A stretch of 64,000 bases of DNA from Chlorocebus sabaeus. Lineage: Eukaryota > Chordata > Mammalia > Primates > Cercopithecidae. The position numbers and the translations under genes are program-made. The notes beneath the pieces were generated by a model that ran no database searches, was not told the DNA's origin, and was given only the letters and a program-made list of their open reading frames with translations. The DNA lies in NCBI RefSeq assembly GCF_047675955.1, contig NC_132915.1:48560026-48624025 (forward strand), in the 5' to 3' direction. This document shows positions 24,401-36,400 of this stretch, one piece after another. The first letter of the stretch is position 1, and each line of letters begins with the position of its first letter.

Positions 24401-27400
24401 ATAAAAATTTTTTTAACAGGGTCTTTGCCTTGTTGCCCAGGCTGGCATTGCACTCCTGGGCTCAAGTGATCCTTCTCCTGCCTTAGCCTGTTGAATAGCT
24501 GGGACTGGCTTGGTTTTTAAACTTTATTTTTGTTTTTTCTTTTCTTTTCTTTTTTTCTTCTCTTTTTGAGACAGAGTCTTACTCTGTTTTCCAGGCTGGA
24601 GTGTAGTGGCATGATTGGGGCTCACTGCAACCTCTGCTTCCTGGGTTCAGGTGATTCTCCTGCCTCAGCCTCCTGAGTAGCTGGGATTACAGGCATATGC
24701 CACCACATCTAGCTTTTAAAATTTTTATTTTTTATTTTTAGTAGAAACAGGGTTTCACCATATTGGACAGGCTGGTTTTGAACTCCTGACCTCAAGTGAT
24801 CCACCCACCTTGGCCTCCCAAAGTGCTAGGATTACAGGCGTCAGCCACCACCTCTGGCCAGTTTTTATTTTCTTATTTTGAAATTGTTTGCAAAGATGAG
24901 GTCCTCCTATGTTGCCCAGGTTGTTCTTGAACTCCTGGTCTCAAGCAATCCTGCGTTGGTCCCCCAAAGTGCTGGAATTATAGATATGAACTACTGTGCC
25001 TGGATTTTTTTTTTTTTTAAACTATTTAAACTCTTTTGTTAAAAATTAAGAAAAAAGGATACATGTTAGCCTAGCCCTACAGAGTCAGGATCATCACTAT
25101 CTCTGCTTTCTGCCACCACTTCTTGTCCCACTGGAAGGTCTTCAGGGGCAGTAACCCACATAAAGCTGTCTCCTATGATAAGAATGCCTTCTGAAATACC
25201 TCCTGAAAGACCTGCCTGGGCTGTTTTACAGTTAACTTTTTTTGTAAGTAGGAGTATACTCTAAAGTAATTATAAAAGGTATAGTATTGTAAATACTAGG
25301 TGATAAGAATTTCTCAGCTCCATTATAATCTGTGGTACCACCATAGTATATGCAGTCTGTGCTTGAAGCATCATTATGTGGTGCGTGACTGTATAATTTA
25401 AACAGGGCAGTATGTTATCTTATATATCAGATGTATTTCTTTTTGTTTGTTTGTTTTTTTGAGACGGAGTTTCATTCTTGTTGTTCAGGCCTGAGCGCAG
25501 TGGTGAGATCTTGGCTCACTGCAACTTCTGCGCCCCCCTCCCCCAACCAGTAGCTGAGACTACAGGCATCTGCCACCACGCCCGGCTAATTTTTATTTTT
25601 AGTAGAGATGGGGTTTTTCCATGTTGGTCAGGCTGGTCGGGAACTCCAAACCTCAGGTGATCCGCTCACCTTGGCCTTCCATAGTGCTGGGATTACAGGT
25701 GTGAGCCACCGCGCCCACCCAGATGCAGTTCTTGAGATACAGAATCATAGACCATATGAAGTTCTTATTTTCTTCCCTTTGTCAGATTCATTGGCTTTCA
25801 ACTGATTTGTTTCTCCAGCTCTTTTGTTTTTTGAGAAATTTCAAATATATGAAAAGTTAACAAGCTGTTATAATAAACACAAGTATTCTTTTCTCCTAGA
25901 TGATAGACTGTGGAATAATGAGCAATATACTTGTCACCTACAAATTGACATTTTTTTCATTTGTCTGCTAAGCTAATTGAAAGGAAGCAGGAGCCACTGT
26001 GCCCAGCCTATTTCTTTCTCTTAAACAAAATGTATGTACTCTATACCATATTTTGTACTTTGCCTTTTTTACCTAAGAGTATATACTGGGAATCATTCTA
26101 TATCTGAATATAAGATCTTTCTCATTTTTTGTGTGTGACTGTATAATACTTACTTGTGTGGATGTATTTACTTTATTCAACGAAACCTCTACTGATGGGT
26201 ATTTGGGTTGTTGTCAGTTTTGTGTTATTAAAAGAATGCTTTGATGAATAACTGTGCATTTATTGTTTTGTATTTCTGGAGGTATGTTTTCAGGTAGATC
26301 CTAGAAAAAATTGCTGGATTAAAAGATAAATGTGTAAATAATTTTGTTAAATGTTACTAAATTTTTCTCTATAGTGTTTGTGCCATTTTACATTCTGCCA
26401 TGTGTGTTTTTTCTTAATCCACATCCCATCAACAAAATATGTGGTCTTTTATATTTTTTGTCAATCTCACAGATATTAATGGTATATCAGAGTAATTTCG
26501 TTGAGGTTAATCATTGCTCCATAGGTTTAAGGGCCGATTTTCTCTTTTCTTTTGCTTATACTATAAACAGATTTTTAACCTTTACCTTGATTTTTTTAAA
26601 GGATTTTTTTATGTATTAGGAAGATGAGCTTTTAGTGAAATAAGTTGTCAAGTATTTTCTTCAGTCAACTTGTCTTTTATCTTTGCTTATGGTGTTCATT
26701 GTCATATAATGTTTATTTTATGTAGTTTATTTTTCTATTCCCATGTTTTATTGCTACTGGATTTTGAGTCATAGTCTTTTCCCACTGCTAGTTATACTTT
26801 TAGCAATAGTATGATTTAATTCCTTATGTTTAGATCTGTGATCCGCTGGGGGATCCCCTTCTGGTGTATAGTGTGAAGTTTAGACAGAATTTTATTTTTT
26901 TTCCAAATGACAATCCAGTTATCTAAGTCCTGCTTATTAAATTTAAAAATCCATTCTTCCCGTAGTATACTGACATATTACTTTCATCATATACTAGATT
27001 TTTCTTCTGTTTCATTGTCTTTCTGTTCACTTACTTGCTAATACTCTCTTGATTTAAATATAGAGGCTTTATAGTATATTTTAATATTAGTTGGGCTTTA
27101 ACAGCTTTATGGAGATACAGTTCACATGTCTCACAGTTTACTTACTTAAAGTGTACAATTCAGTAGTTTTTAGTATTATTTACAGAGTTGTGCAGCTGCC
27201 ACCACAATTAATTTTAGAACATTTTCATCACCCTAAAAAGAAACCCCATACCCATTAGCAGTTACTGTTTAGTATTCTTTCCCATCTTCTACCCCTAGGT
27301 AACTATTAATCTACTTTCTGTCTGTATGGATTTGCCTATTCTAGACATTTCTTAAAAACTGAATCACTGTATGTGGTCTTTGTGACTGCTTTTTTTAAAT

Positions 27401-30400
27401 TTTAATTTTAATTTTTTCACTTAGCATGTTTAGTTGCTTATGCTTTTGGTGTCATATCTAAGAAGGCTTTTTCTAACCTAAGGTCACAAAGATTTATTCC
27501 TGTTTTTTCAAAGAGTGTTACAGTTTCAGTTCTTACATTGATTTTGATCCATTTTTAGTTTTTTGATGAGTAGTATAAGGAAGGGGTCCAACTTCATGCT
27601 TTTGCATGTGGATATCCAGTTATTCCAACACTACTTGTTGAAAAGACTGTTCCTTCCTGATTGCATTGTCTTGGCACTCTTGTTGAAATCAATTGACTGC
27701 AAATATAAGGGCTTAATTTTGGACTCTCCATTTTATTCTGTTGATCTATATGTTTATTCTTATGCCAGTACATTGCACTGATTACTGTAGATGTGTGGTA
27801 GTTTTGAAGTAGGGAAGTGTGAGTCCTCCAGCTTTCTTTTTTTTCCAGATTGCTTTGACAAGAAAAAACAAAGGCAGCTGGGATTTAGATAGGAATTGCA
27901 CTGACTTTATTAATCTTTTTGAGGGTATTGCCATCTTGTCAATTTTCACTAATTTTTCAGTTTTCATTAATCAAATTGAAAATCGAATTAAATTAATTCA
28001 GTTTTCATTAATCTATTTGAGTGTATTGCCATCATTGTCTTTTTGTCCATAAGCATGAGATGTCCTATTTAGCTCTTTAATTTCTTTTTTTTAATTAAAA
28101 AGAAATTTTATTTCCAAGCTCTTCAAAGACTGTTACAAACATGAATAATGTATCCATCTAAAAAAGTGTTCCAAATTAAATCAAAGGCACATCATCAAAG
28201 TAAAACAATTGTGACGTTAAGAATTATTTTAGGTTGTAATATTTTCATGTTAGTTTTTAACCATTTACAATGTTCTGTGGGTCACATTTTAAACATTTTT
28301 AAATATATGAAATTCTGTATTTCTTTACAGCCACAACTACAAAGTAGAGGAACTTAAGAATACAAAGATCGAATCTGCTTCATTTATATACACGATGGGG
28401 CAGCCTAATGCACTTCATGACATTAACTTTTCCAAAAAAGTTTGCTAAGAAACTGCTCCTATATTTAGTGTTAAAAATAAAACAATCTTCCCATGTACAA
28501 AAATCAAGACATCAGTCAATTAGTAAAGCCTGTTCTTCCTCCCAGCAATTTGTACTTTCTTGTATTCATTTAGGAATTGTGAATTCATGAGAAAAGAACA
28601 CATTTTTTATGGTATAAATATCTTCCAGGAACAACAGTTTACAAGTTTAAATAAACACAACTATTTTCCTTCTTAAAATGTAAACATCCAGTAAATAAAA
28701 CATACATGATATTCCTAGTATAGAAATGTTAGTAACTCACTTACGAAACAGGTGCATTTTGGTATATTTGGTGGTAAGGTTTTTGTTTGTCTTATGTATA
28801 AAAGTACTTGCACAAAAAAAACAGGCTATTACTATTTAAAACTCTATTCCTTCACCCAGTTTCCTCACTCAAGTAGAAACTCATGAATTTCTGTGATTTT
28901 CGCTATAGGACCAGGCCACAGGAAAGGGCTAAAACATCTCTAATTAGAGTTAGGGAAAAGTGTTTTCTTGAGACTTGAAGGCAGTCGTTCATCACTTTGT
29001 GCTTGAAGGCATTCCTCAGCGAACTTCTCTCGAGTCTTCAGAGTAAAGCACAGGATCTGGGCTCCCGGAAGGGATTACTTCCATCTGTAACACCCACCAG
29101 CAGGGCATCCTTGCAGGCATTCTGCATACAGTACTGTTGAATCTCTGCAGCTGCCTGAGAGACCTTGATCCTCTCCACGCTAGCCTCCAACTCGAGCTGC
29201 TCCACCAGGCGCTGCAGGGCGCTCGCGCTGGCCCCGGAGGACATGGCGGCGGCGCTGGGCTCCGAGGGCTTAGCTCTTTAATTTCTTTAAATAATGTTTT
29301 ATAGTGTTCAGAGGATTTTTAAAGCTAAAAAATTGACAAATTATGAAGCGAATTTTTATGAAAACATCTGAATACTTAGTGAAACTTCTAGGAATTGACC
29401 TGAAGATGTTTGTGGTGTTGCCCTTTCTTTTTTCATGTTTCTTGTAATAAGTAATACAAAATCAAGTTGTTCAGTCCTGTTTACACTTCTTAAATTATGT
29501 TTTGGCTTTTGAAAAATAGTTTAGAGACTTACAGTTCCCAAAGGAATAATTTTAATTTTGGTTTGTAGTGAAGATTTGGGAAACATTAGGAGAGATCAAA
29601 AAAATTTTATTTGGTTTCAAGAAGAAAACCAGCATTAACCTGAAATGCATGTACTGTATATATGTACATATATGTGTATGTATGTATCTATATCTATTTC
29701 TTCCCCTTCCTGCCATGCAGAGTTCTATATGAAGGGAAAGAACGGCTTATTCCAGGATGTGAAGTGATCCTAGCCACACCCTATGGTCGCTGTGCCAATG
29801 TCAACAATAGTTCAACTACTTCACAAAGAATCTTTATCACTTATCGAAGGGCTTCTCCAGTTCGACCCCAGAATTCCTTGGCTGTAACTGATATCTGTGT
29901 TATTGTAACCAGTAAAGGAGAAACTCCTCCTCATACCTTCTGCAAAGTTGACAAAAACTTAAATTGTGGAATGGTAAGAATAAAGTTTTCATCTTCAAAG
30001 TTTCATATGAAAACGAAAAGGGATATGTTTTGGATTCCTGTTTACTGTTGGGTATATACTTTACTCACATTTTATATATTCATGATGCTTGTTTTTATTG
30101 TTTCCTAATTTTTATGATTTATAATAATTTTTAAAATCCTATCCCATGATTTATTATAATTTCATCTTTAAGTCAGGGATATTTGGGGGGGAATAAATCC
30201 TAATATTGTCTGTATTATATTAACAAAGGTTTTATTCACTTTTGAATTTCAGTGGTGTCTTTGGGGACAACTGCGGGGTTAGAGCGGGTAGAAGCTCTCC
30301 TTATATTCATTCATTCATTCATTCATGTTTTTGCTTTTTTATTTTTTTGAGACAGGGTCTTGCTTTGTTGCCCAGGCTGGAGTACAGTGGTGCGATCACA

Positions 30401-33400
30401 GCTCACTGCAGCCTTGACCCCCCACCAGGCTCAAGTGATCTTCCCACCTTAGCGTTCCGAGTAGCTGGGACTACAGGCTAGTAGAGACAGGGTTTCATCA
30501 TGTTGGCCAGTCTGGTCTTGAACCCCTGACCTTAAGTGATCCGCCTCCCTTGACCTCCCAAAGTGTTGGAATTACAGGCATGAGCCACCGTGCCTGGCCT
30601 GTTTTTGTTTTTGAGACAGGGACTCCTTGAGTTTCCTAGGATGCTCCTGAACTCTTGGGCTCAAGAGAAAATATTGCAGTTTTGCAAACATTTTTTTTTT
30701 AGATGGAGCCTCACTCTGTCGCCCAGGCTGGAGTGCAGTGGCGCGATCTTGGCTCGCCTCAACCTCTGCCTCCTGGGTTCAAGTGATTCTCCTGCCTCAG
30801 CCTTACAGGTAGGTGGGGCTACAGGCGTGTGCCACTGTCCCCAGCTAATTTTGTAGTTTTAGTAGAGATGGGGTTTCACCATGTTGGTTGGCCAGGATGG
30901 TCTCGATCTCTTGACCTTGTGATCCACCTGTCTTGGCCTCCCAAAGTGCTGGGTTTACAGGCGCGAACCACTGCACCCAACCCATGCATACTTACTCTTT
31001 TTTTTTTTTTGAGGCGGAGTCTTGCTCTGTCGCCCAGGCTGGAGTGCAGTGGCACTATCTCGGCTCACTGCAAGCTCCGCCTCCTGGGTTCACGCCATTC
31101 TCCTGCCTCAGCCTCCCGAGTAGCTGGGACTACAGGCGCCTGCCACCACGCCTGGCTAATTTTTTTGTATTTTTAGTAGAGATGGGGTTTCACCGGGTTA
31201 GCCAGGATGGTCTCGATCTCCTGACCTCGTGATCCACCCACCTCGGCCTCCCAAAGTGCTGGGATTACAGGCTTGAGCCACCGCGCCCGGCCCATACTTA
31301 CTCTTTAAAAGGACTCTAGTAAAGAAGAAAATGAACATAAATGTTCGACTCATAGTTTTTAAAGACTACAGCTTACTTTTGGTTCAGATTTACTTTGAAA
31401 AATATCTTGAGGTTAAACTAATATTAGCTTAATGTTGTATAGGCAGAGGTGACAAATGCACCCAGAACAATTAAGAGGACAGGGTTGCCTCTGGAGGTGA
31501 TGACCTCATAGCACTCCAGTGACCCCAGTCTTCCCCAGTTTGGGCTCCAGTGCACATTTCGCTTTGTGCTGTGTCTTACAAGGGGCAATCTCTGAGTGAT
31601 TGTGAAATTCTAAATCTTTTGAAATGGCCTTCATATCAGTTTGATTTTTGTAGCAGTTTGATTTTCTTACTCTCTTATTTTAGTGTTCTGAACTTCATGC
31701 TTTGCTGTATTTTATACTACATAGTTCATTATATAAACGTGTTTTAAATACTCTTCTGAGTAAATAATAGGAATCTTTAGTTGATACCCGACAAAATCAA
31801 TTTCTTTTCACTCTTCTGTCTTTTTATAAACCTAATTTATGTTTTACAGTGGGGTTCCAGCGTGTTTCTGTGTTATAAGAAGTCTGTACCTGCTTCAAAT
31901 GCAATAGCATATAAGGCTGGTAAGTGAGTTAAAAAAAATTGTCTCAATTGCTGTAGTTATTGGTGCATATTAACATTTGGCTAAAAGAGACTATGCTCCC
32001 TTATGTAGTTTGTAGAATTGATCTGTTCATAAAATTGTCTATAATTTTAGCATATAAAGATATGTGTTTTCTTAAATATATTACATATACAAGATATATT
32101 AATACCCCCACCAAACATGCTGTTAATTTAATTTAAACATTTATCCAAAGCAAACATATGGGGAATAATCATTCAAGCTTTTGGTCTATGTTTATAGACT
32201 TAACAGTATAATGGAAAGTTGCTTACTCTCTGACCTTTTATATTTTGGCAATCAGAAAGGTGTCAAACTGCATCTTTACTTCTTATATTTCCTTCTCTTA
32301 TCTCTTTGTGTCTGATTTGAAACCACATGTTACTTGCCATGAAAGGTGGACTTGCTTCCTTTCTCCTTTGTTGCAAAGAATCAGCTATATGGAGGAGAGG
32401 AGGGCCTGAGAAACTTTTCTGCCATGAAGTGTTTGAGAAATCTATCGCCACATTCTTACTGCACATTAAAGTGTCAAGGGCTGTAAAGATTTAAGTGTCA
32501 CCTCTTCATTCCACTGGTATGGTGGGATAAAAACTGAAAATACAGGTATGCTCCAGTTGTAAATAGAAAAGATACTGGAATACTTCTTTGTGAAAAGAAG
32601 CAGTGCTAATTACTTTTTGATTATGCACAGTTCTTGAAATAAAGTTTTACTTCAGGGAAGTCAGGCGAATTCATATCCAAAAAATCGTGATTTTCATAAA
32701 AACATTCATACTAATGAACCAAACCATTTAATTTATAATATAAAAATAATGGCAATAACTAACATATAAAATTCAGTATCATTTCAAAATCTGATACCGT
32801 AGGCTGGGCGTGGTGGCTCACACCTGTAATCCCAGCACTTTGGGAGATTGAGGTGGGCAGATCGCTTGAGGCCAGGAGTTCAAGACCAGCCTGGCCAACA
32901 TGGTGAAACCCTGTCTCCACTAAAAACACAAAAATTAGCCGATCATAGTGGCATGCACCTGTAGTCCCAGCTACTTGGGAGGCTGAGGCACGAGAATTGC
33001 TTGAACCCAGGAAGTGGAGGTTGCAGTGAGCTGAGATCGTGCCACTGCACTCCAGCATGGGTGACAGAGCAACTTTGTGTCTCAAAAAAAAAAAAAAAAA
33101 AAGTGATACTATTAATACTGCTGTAATATGTTGTTTATGTGTGATTTCCTATTTTTTGTTGTTGGTGGTGGTGGAGAAAAGGTATCACTTAAAAAACGTA
33201 TAAAAAGAAGCTGTACCAAAGTATTCAGTTATTTGATATGAGACACTTATTTTAGAATAGAGAGTTTTGGATACTGAATTTGGGCTCAAAATTCTACTGA
33301 TTTTGAAGTTTTTCACTTAGAGATGGTCTATATATTGATGACCTCAGAGGCTAATGAACTGATGCCATGTAGCTAATTTATTCTGAGGGGGCTTTATTGT

Positions 33401-36400
33401 GGTTCTCAGAGTATCCCTTGCTCCTACTTTCTGGGTCTCACGTATTCTGTACTTAGTCACAGTGTTTCTGTCTCGTTTACTTTTCATGTTGCATGCCTTT
33501 TACACTGCTTCTCTCTCAAGATGAGTTTAGGGGCTGTGATAATTTCTGTTGCCTCAGCATTATTTCGTAACACTTGTCTCTTCCCTGAATTTTTCACAGA
33601 AGACTAACTGAAATAGTTGGTAAATTTTTCTGTATGTTTCTTACCATTTTCCACAAGGTGTTGGCGTGTGTAGAAGAAAATACATTAAGATTGGTGATCA
33701 AGATTGGTTGAATGGAATCTCAACTAGTATATTAACACATTTTTATGTTACGATGAACTATAAATCCATGGGTAAAATATCAGGGGTAAACGTGTTTATA
33801 TTAGTTTCTGTTATAGCAAGAGAGAAATCAATTTTAAAATACCACACAAGTATTGGCTTGAAATTTGGCATTAAAATATTCCATTAATATCTATCATATG
33901 CAATTTATGGAAAAGTAAATATTAAAAAAATTTATTGTTGTCTCATTCTTCAAAAGGTTTAATTTTTAGATATCCGGAAGAGGACTATGAGTCGTTTCCA
34001 CTCTCGGAATCAGATGTACCTCTCTTCTGCCTTCCCATGGGAGCTACTATTGAGTGCTGGGATCCTGAAACCAAATATCCACTTCCAGTTTTTTCAACTT
34101 TTGTCTTGACAGGTTCTTCAGCCAAAAAGGTATGTTTTTGCCTCAGTGATTAAATGCATTTTGTCCATGTTTTTATTTCATAAAAAGGTTAAGTTTTATT
34201 TGAATGTTAGGATTGTTTGGACACGATACATTTTGGTTTAAATTTACACTGTCATCCCCAAGATGAGAAATCAACATGAAAATTGCTATCAGAGATACTG
34301 ATACCTCTGGAACTTCTACAGAAGCAAAGATAAAGTCTTTCTGGATAGACACCTTCAAAACCCAGGTGTCAAGATGAGATGATTATGACAGATGGAGGAC
34401 ATAGGTACCGTAGAAAGAATCAACAGACACAATTAAAAGCTGGGTTAGACCCTCACGACATTGAAATGACAGAATGACGATATAAAGGATGTTATAAGTT
34501 AAAATATCATTGAGATGACTTACGAACTAATGGAGGGGCTCAAAATACCAAGGAAGGAACAGGATATTTTGAAAAATGAATAGATTGGGAAAAGAATCGA
34601 GTGTTTAGAAATGAAAAATATGGTCCTTAAAATTAAAAATTCAGTGAGTGGGTTAAACAGCAGAGATAAGGCCAGGTGCGGTGGCTCACGCCTGCAATTC
34701 CAGCACTTTGGGAGGCTGAGACAGGTGGATCACTGCAGACCAGGAGTTCAAGGCCAGCCTGGACAACATAGCATAACTCCATCTCTACTGAAAATACAAA
34801 AAATTAGCCAGGCTTGGTGGTATACACCTGTAATCCCGGCTATTCAGGAGGGTGAGGCATGAGAATTGCTTGAACCCAGGAGACAGAGGTTGCAATGAGC
34901 TGAGACTGCACTGTTGCACTCCAGCCTGGGCTCTAGAGCGATACTCTTTGTTAAAAAAAAAAAAAAAGAAAAGAAAAAGCAGAGCTAAGACATACATGAA
35001 GGGATAATTAGTGAAGTGGAAGATAGGTTACCTTAAATGTGGTACATACAAATGTAAAACATAAAAGGAGTTTAAAAATGTAGCAGATATAACTAGAAGG
35101 TCTAACAGATATTTAATGAGTTACAGAAGGAGAGACTAGAAAAGGATCCTAAGAGCTAATGGTTGAGAGTTTTCCACGGTTGATGAAAAAATTGAGTCTC
35201 CAGATTAAAGATGTACTCTGAATCTTTCAACAGAGAAAAATAAACAAATAAGTAAATAGTAATCCCACCTCTTTTTTTGGGGGGGCGGGATAGAGTTTCA
35301 CTCTTGTTGCCTAGGCTGGAGGGCAGTGGCGCGATCTCGGCTCACTGAAACCTCCGCCTGCCAGGTTTGAGTGATTCTCCTGCCTCAGTCTCCTAAGCAG
35401 TGGGATTACAGGCGTGTGCCACCACGCCCAGCTAATTTTGTATTTTTTTTTTTTAAGTAGAGACAGAGTTTCACCCTGTTGGTCAGGCTGGTCTTGAACT
35501 CCTGACCTAAAGTGATCCACCCACCTCGGCCTCCCAAAGTGCTGGGATTATACAGGTGTGAGGCACCATGCCTGGCCTGTCCCACCTCTTTTTATATCAT
35601 AGTGCTATCATGGAATAGCAGAGACAAAACAGCTAGAGAGAAAAGACATTTATTGTCTTATGTAAAACATATATTGTATATAACAGTAATAATGACATAA
35701 GCTGATTTATAAAGAAGGCAAAAATAAACAATATTCAGAATAAAAAGCTGATAGCAGTAGAAATTTAAAAATTGAAAACTTTCTTTTTTTTTGAGACAAA
35801 GTCTCATTCTTGTCCCCCAGGCTAGAGTGCAATGGCACAATCTCGGCTCACTGCAACCTCTGCCTCCTGGGTTCAAGTGATTCTCCTGCCTTGACCCCCC
35901 AAGTAGCTGGGATTACAGGCACCTGCCACCATGCCCAGCTAATTTTTGTATTTTTAGTTGAGATGGGGTTTCACCATATTGGCCAGGCTGGTCTTGAACT
36001 CCTGACCTCAGGTGATCCACCCGCCTCAGCCTCCCAAAGTGCTGGGATTGCAGGCATGAGCCACCGCGCCCAGCAAAAATTGAAAATGTTCTAAAGAAAT
36101 TTAATAAAACAGGTGATTTTATTGAAAAAATATATAATCTGAACCGACTCATGCGGATGAAACAAAATACATCTGTGACCTCATTCTACAGGTACACGCT
36201 ATACCTTTACAACCACTGTGTTAAAGATAATACATGTAAAGTATCCAGCATAGTGCCTGGAACACAGAAAATACTGAGTGAAGGTCAATATTAACTTGAT
36301 TGCCCACTGCTAACTTGTTAGCTTAATAATCGTTTACAATTTATCCTGCTGAAAGTAGTAAATATAACTGAAAATTTAAGATCTTCAAATATTAGTTACC

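Larger units (their letters stand above)
23527..25391. mobile_element. DNA transposon relic with terminal inverted repeats and TA flanks
   Basis: The left end CAATCATGTATCACTTAATA and the reverse complement of the right end at about 25368-25391 match at 17 of 24 positions. TA dinucleotides flank both ends (23525-23526 and 25392-25393), as for Tc1/mariner-type elements. The text (for example AGGCTACAAACCTGTACAGC at 23664) is familiar as an old primate DNA repeat, but I cannot name the family with certainty. No transposase frame remains. Alus fill 24100-25005. Confidence 0.75.
27400..29350 (-). mobile_element. Old L1 ORF2 fragment, - strand, split by the GNG10 retrocopy
   Basis: 27420-28069 resembles L1 ORF2 on the - strand. 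The short continuation after 29289 (AATAATGTTTTATAGTGTTC) fits the next L1 bases, showing that the retrocopy landed in an L1. Confidence 0.75.
18438..29720 (+). other. DENND4A intron after coding exon 1 (11,283 bp)
   Basis: The intron holds an old L1 fragment, some fifteen Alu pieces, a TA-flanked DNA transposon (23527-25391), the polypyrimidine Alu tail and the GNG10 retrocopy. Apparently single-copy stretches with no recognised feature are 18438-19190, 20380-20960, 21575-21820, 22310-22590, 22900-23520 and 29350-29650. Confidence 0.9.
29974..31849 (+). other. DENND4A intron after coding exon 2 (1,876 bp)
   Basis: A block of - strand Alus occupies 30330-31292. The flanks 29974-30325 and 31310-31849 show no recognisable feature, apart from a short TTCA repeat at about 30305-30326. 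Confidence 0.9.

Noticed and set aside
29662..30108. A 148-codon continuous frame as a single-exon gene
   Set aside because: Only 29721-29973 is coding. The rest is intron read-through on both sides, as shown by splice signals and the protein match.
32263..32466. - strand 67-codon open frame in single-copy-looking DNA
   Set aside because: It has no recognisable motif, no splice or promoter context and no family resemblance. A frame this length is expected by chance in 64 kb.
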